Part shown: piece by piece, positions 24,861 to 25,531 of the stretch
Layout: every line of letters begins with the position of its first letter
Numbering within the stretch: the stretch's first letter is position 1
Virus record (IMG/VR): IMGVR_UViG_3300047369_000318
Coordinates: 1 to 25,531 of that record
Length of the DNA: 25,531 nucleotides
Strand: one strand, 5' to 3'
From: a virus
Notes under the pieces: model-generated
Told to the model about the DNA's origin: nothing
What the model saw: only the letters and a program-made list of their open reading frames with translations
The model's database searches: none
Position numbers and translations under genes: made by a program

Positions 24861-25531
24861 ATGGCAATAAAAGGTTTAAAATCACCTTTCAAGAAAAAAG
24901 CTAGTCCGTTAAAGATGGACCCCTTTACGGCTGTTCAGCTTGGAACGGCGGTGTTAGGTTTTTTTGGAAAGCGTAAAGCTAGAAAAAGAATGGCTAAGCA
25001 AAACCGTGATGCTCAAGCTCGTTTAGAAGAAATGAGAGAGCAGTATATGGATTTAGAATTTACAAACCCTTACGCTGGTCTACAAAGCCCTTACGAAAAC
25101 ATGCAAAATCAATATGCTGGTTTAGAAAACCAATACGCCGGCTTGCAAAATGTCTATGAAGGAGCGGAAAATATATACGAAGATCTTAGAGTAGATACAA
25201 GAGCAGCGGACTTTGCTAGACAACAATCACAGCAATCTCAAGCAAATATATTAAGCAATTTAGGTGGCGTGGCTGGCGCTAGCGGTATTGGAGGTTTAGC
25301 TCAAAGTTTAGCTATGGCTGGCACTCAACAAGCACAACAATCTGCGGCTAGCATATCACAACAAGAAAGAGCAAATCAAATGGCAGAAAGAGGTCAAGCG
25401 GCTAACTTACAAGCGGCTAGATTAGGTGAAACCTCTAGACTCGAAAGTGTGCAAGCTGGTGAAAGAGCTAGGCTGCAAGGTCTTACTGCAACAGAAGCCG
25501 CTAGAATTGACGAGATGCAACGATCTGGAAG
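24861..25531 (+). CDS. Internal virion/ejection-like protein, N-terminal part (3' end outside window)
   Basis: An open frame from the ATG at 24861 runs off the right edge without a stop (about 223 residues). After a basic start (MAIKGLKSPFKKKASPLK) comes a short hydrophobic stretch (TAVQLGTAVLGFFG), then a charged helix. Six tandem 7-residue units follow (residues about 71-112; YAGLQSP, YENMQNQ, YAGLENQ, YAGLQNV, YEGAENI, YEDLRVD). Next are a Gln-rich segment and a Gly/Ala-rich apolar one (LSNLGGVAGASGIGGLAQSL), then a Gln/Ala/Arg-rich helix. This layout matches internal virion proteins of marine podoviruses, thought to be ejected with the DNA and to interact with the cell envelope. The leader ends AATATTATG. 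Its place after the tail genes supports the role. Confidence 0.7.
   Translation, partial: MAIKGLKSPFKKKASPLKMDPFTAVQLGTAVLGFFGKRKARKRMAKQNRDAQARLEEMREQYMDLEFTNPYAGLQSPYENMQNQYAGLENQYAGLQNVYEGAENIYEDLRVDTRAADFARQQSQQSQANILSNLGGVAGASGIGGLAQSLAMAGTQQAQQSAASISQQERANQMAERGQAANLQAARLGETSRLESVQAGERARLQGLTATEAARIDEMQRSG
25071..25196 (+). repeat. Six 21-bp coding repeat units (7-aa repeat, Y at position 1)
   Basis: Codons for Tyr recur exactly every 21 nt at 25071, 25092, 25113, 25134, 25155 and 25176. The unit consensus is Tyr-(Ala/Glu)-Gly/x-Leu/x-(Gln/Glu)-Asn-x. Unit sequences differ at the DNA level, so this is an old protein repeat under selection rather than a recent DNA duplication. Its 7-residue period suits a coiled coil or a stacked helix. 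Confidence 0.75.

Noticed and set aside
1-25531. tRNA genes, CRISPR arrays, insertion sequences, integrase or attachment sites
   Set aside because: None seen: no cloverleaf with CCA-type end, no regularly spaced repeats, no transposase or integrase motifs. The window is structural and lysis genes only.

Overview
This window is part of the late (virion structure, packaging and lysis) region of a tailed double-stranded DNA phage that most likely infects a marine member of the Bacteroidota (Flavobacteriia-like host). The host inference rests on three things. The DNA is AT-rich. Start codons lack recognisable Shine-Dalgarno boxes and instead follow A/T-rich leaders, often ending in TTATTATG or ATTATG, as is typical of Bacteroidota. 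The protein families resemble those I know from Cellulophaga podoviruses, crAss-like phages and uncultured marine phages. Every credible gene is on the + strand, genes are packed tightly with many 1-4 nt overlaps, and there are no tRNAs, rRNAs, insertion sequences or CRISPR arrays.

Layout. At the left edge (3-137) is the C-terminal end of a GroES-like co-chaperonin. After an A/C-rich leader comes a left block (219-3067): an unrecognised 121-aa protein, a winged-helix protein, a small HExxH metallopeptidase-like protein, a two-helix holin, a 121-aa probable virion protein and a LamG/lectin-like probable adhesin. A pentamer-repeat leader then precedes a pre-packaging block (3100-4393): a coiled-coil protein, a 73-aa protein, a 193-aa protein that reads as two GroES-like barrels in tandem, and a candidate small terminase. 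Next is the packaging and head block: large terminase (4390-6606), portal (6611-9031), acidic scaffold-like protein (9058-10248) and major capsid protein (10272-11738), closed by a strong cUUCGg terminator. A 274-aa protein follows, flanked on its other side by a second UUCG hairpin. Then come the connector and tail genes: a 236-aa adaptor, a 537-aa connector with an inserted beta domain, and a 2746-aa muzzle/tail-like protein carrying an insertion of about 1,050 residues. Two beta-rich proteins follow, and the window ends inside an internal-virion/ejection-like protein with a strict 7-residue repeat.

How the parts fit. Terminases load DNA through the portal into a capsid built on an acidic scaffold. 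Connector and muzzle proteins close the head and form a short tail. No tape measure, tail tube or sheath gene is visible, so a podovirus is the simplest reading. Internal proteins are ejected with the DNA. The holin, perhaps with the metallopeptidase, belongs to lysis. The GroES-like proteins would redirect host GroEL toward folding phage proteins.

The features most worth a second look are the tandem GroES-like protein together with the separate GroES fragment, the very large insertion in the muzzle-like protein, the inserted domain in the connector, the HExxH protein beside the holin, and the paired UUCG hairpins around the 274-aa gene. All homology statements come from reading sequence patterns; no database search was run.
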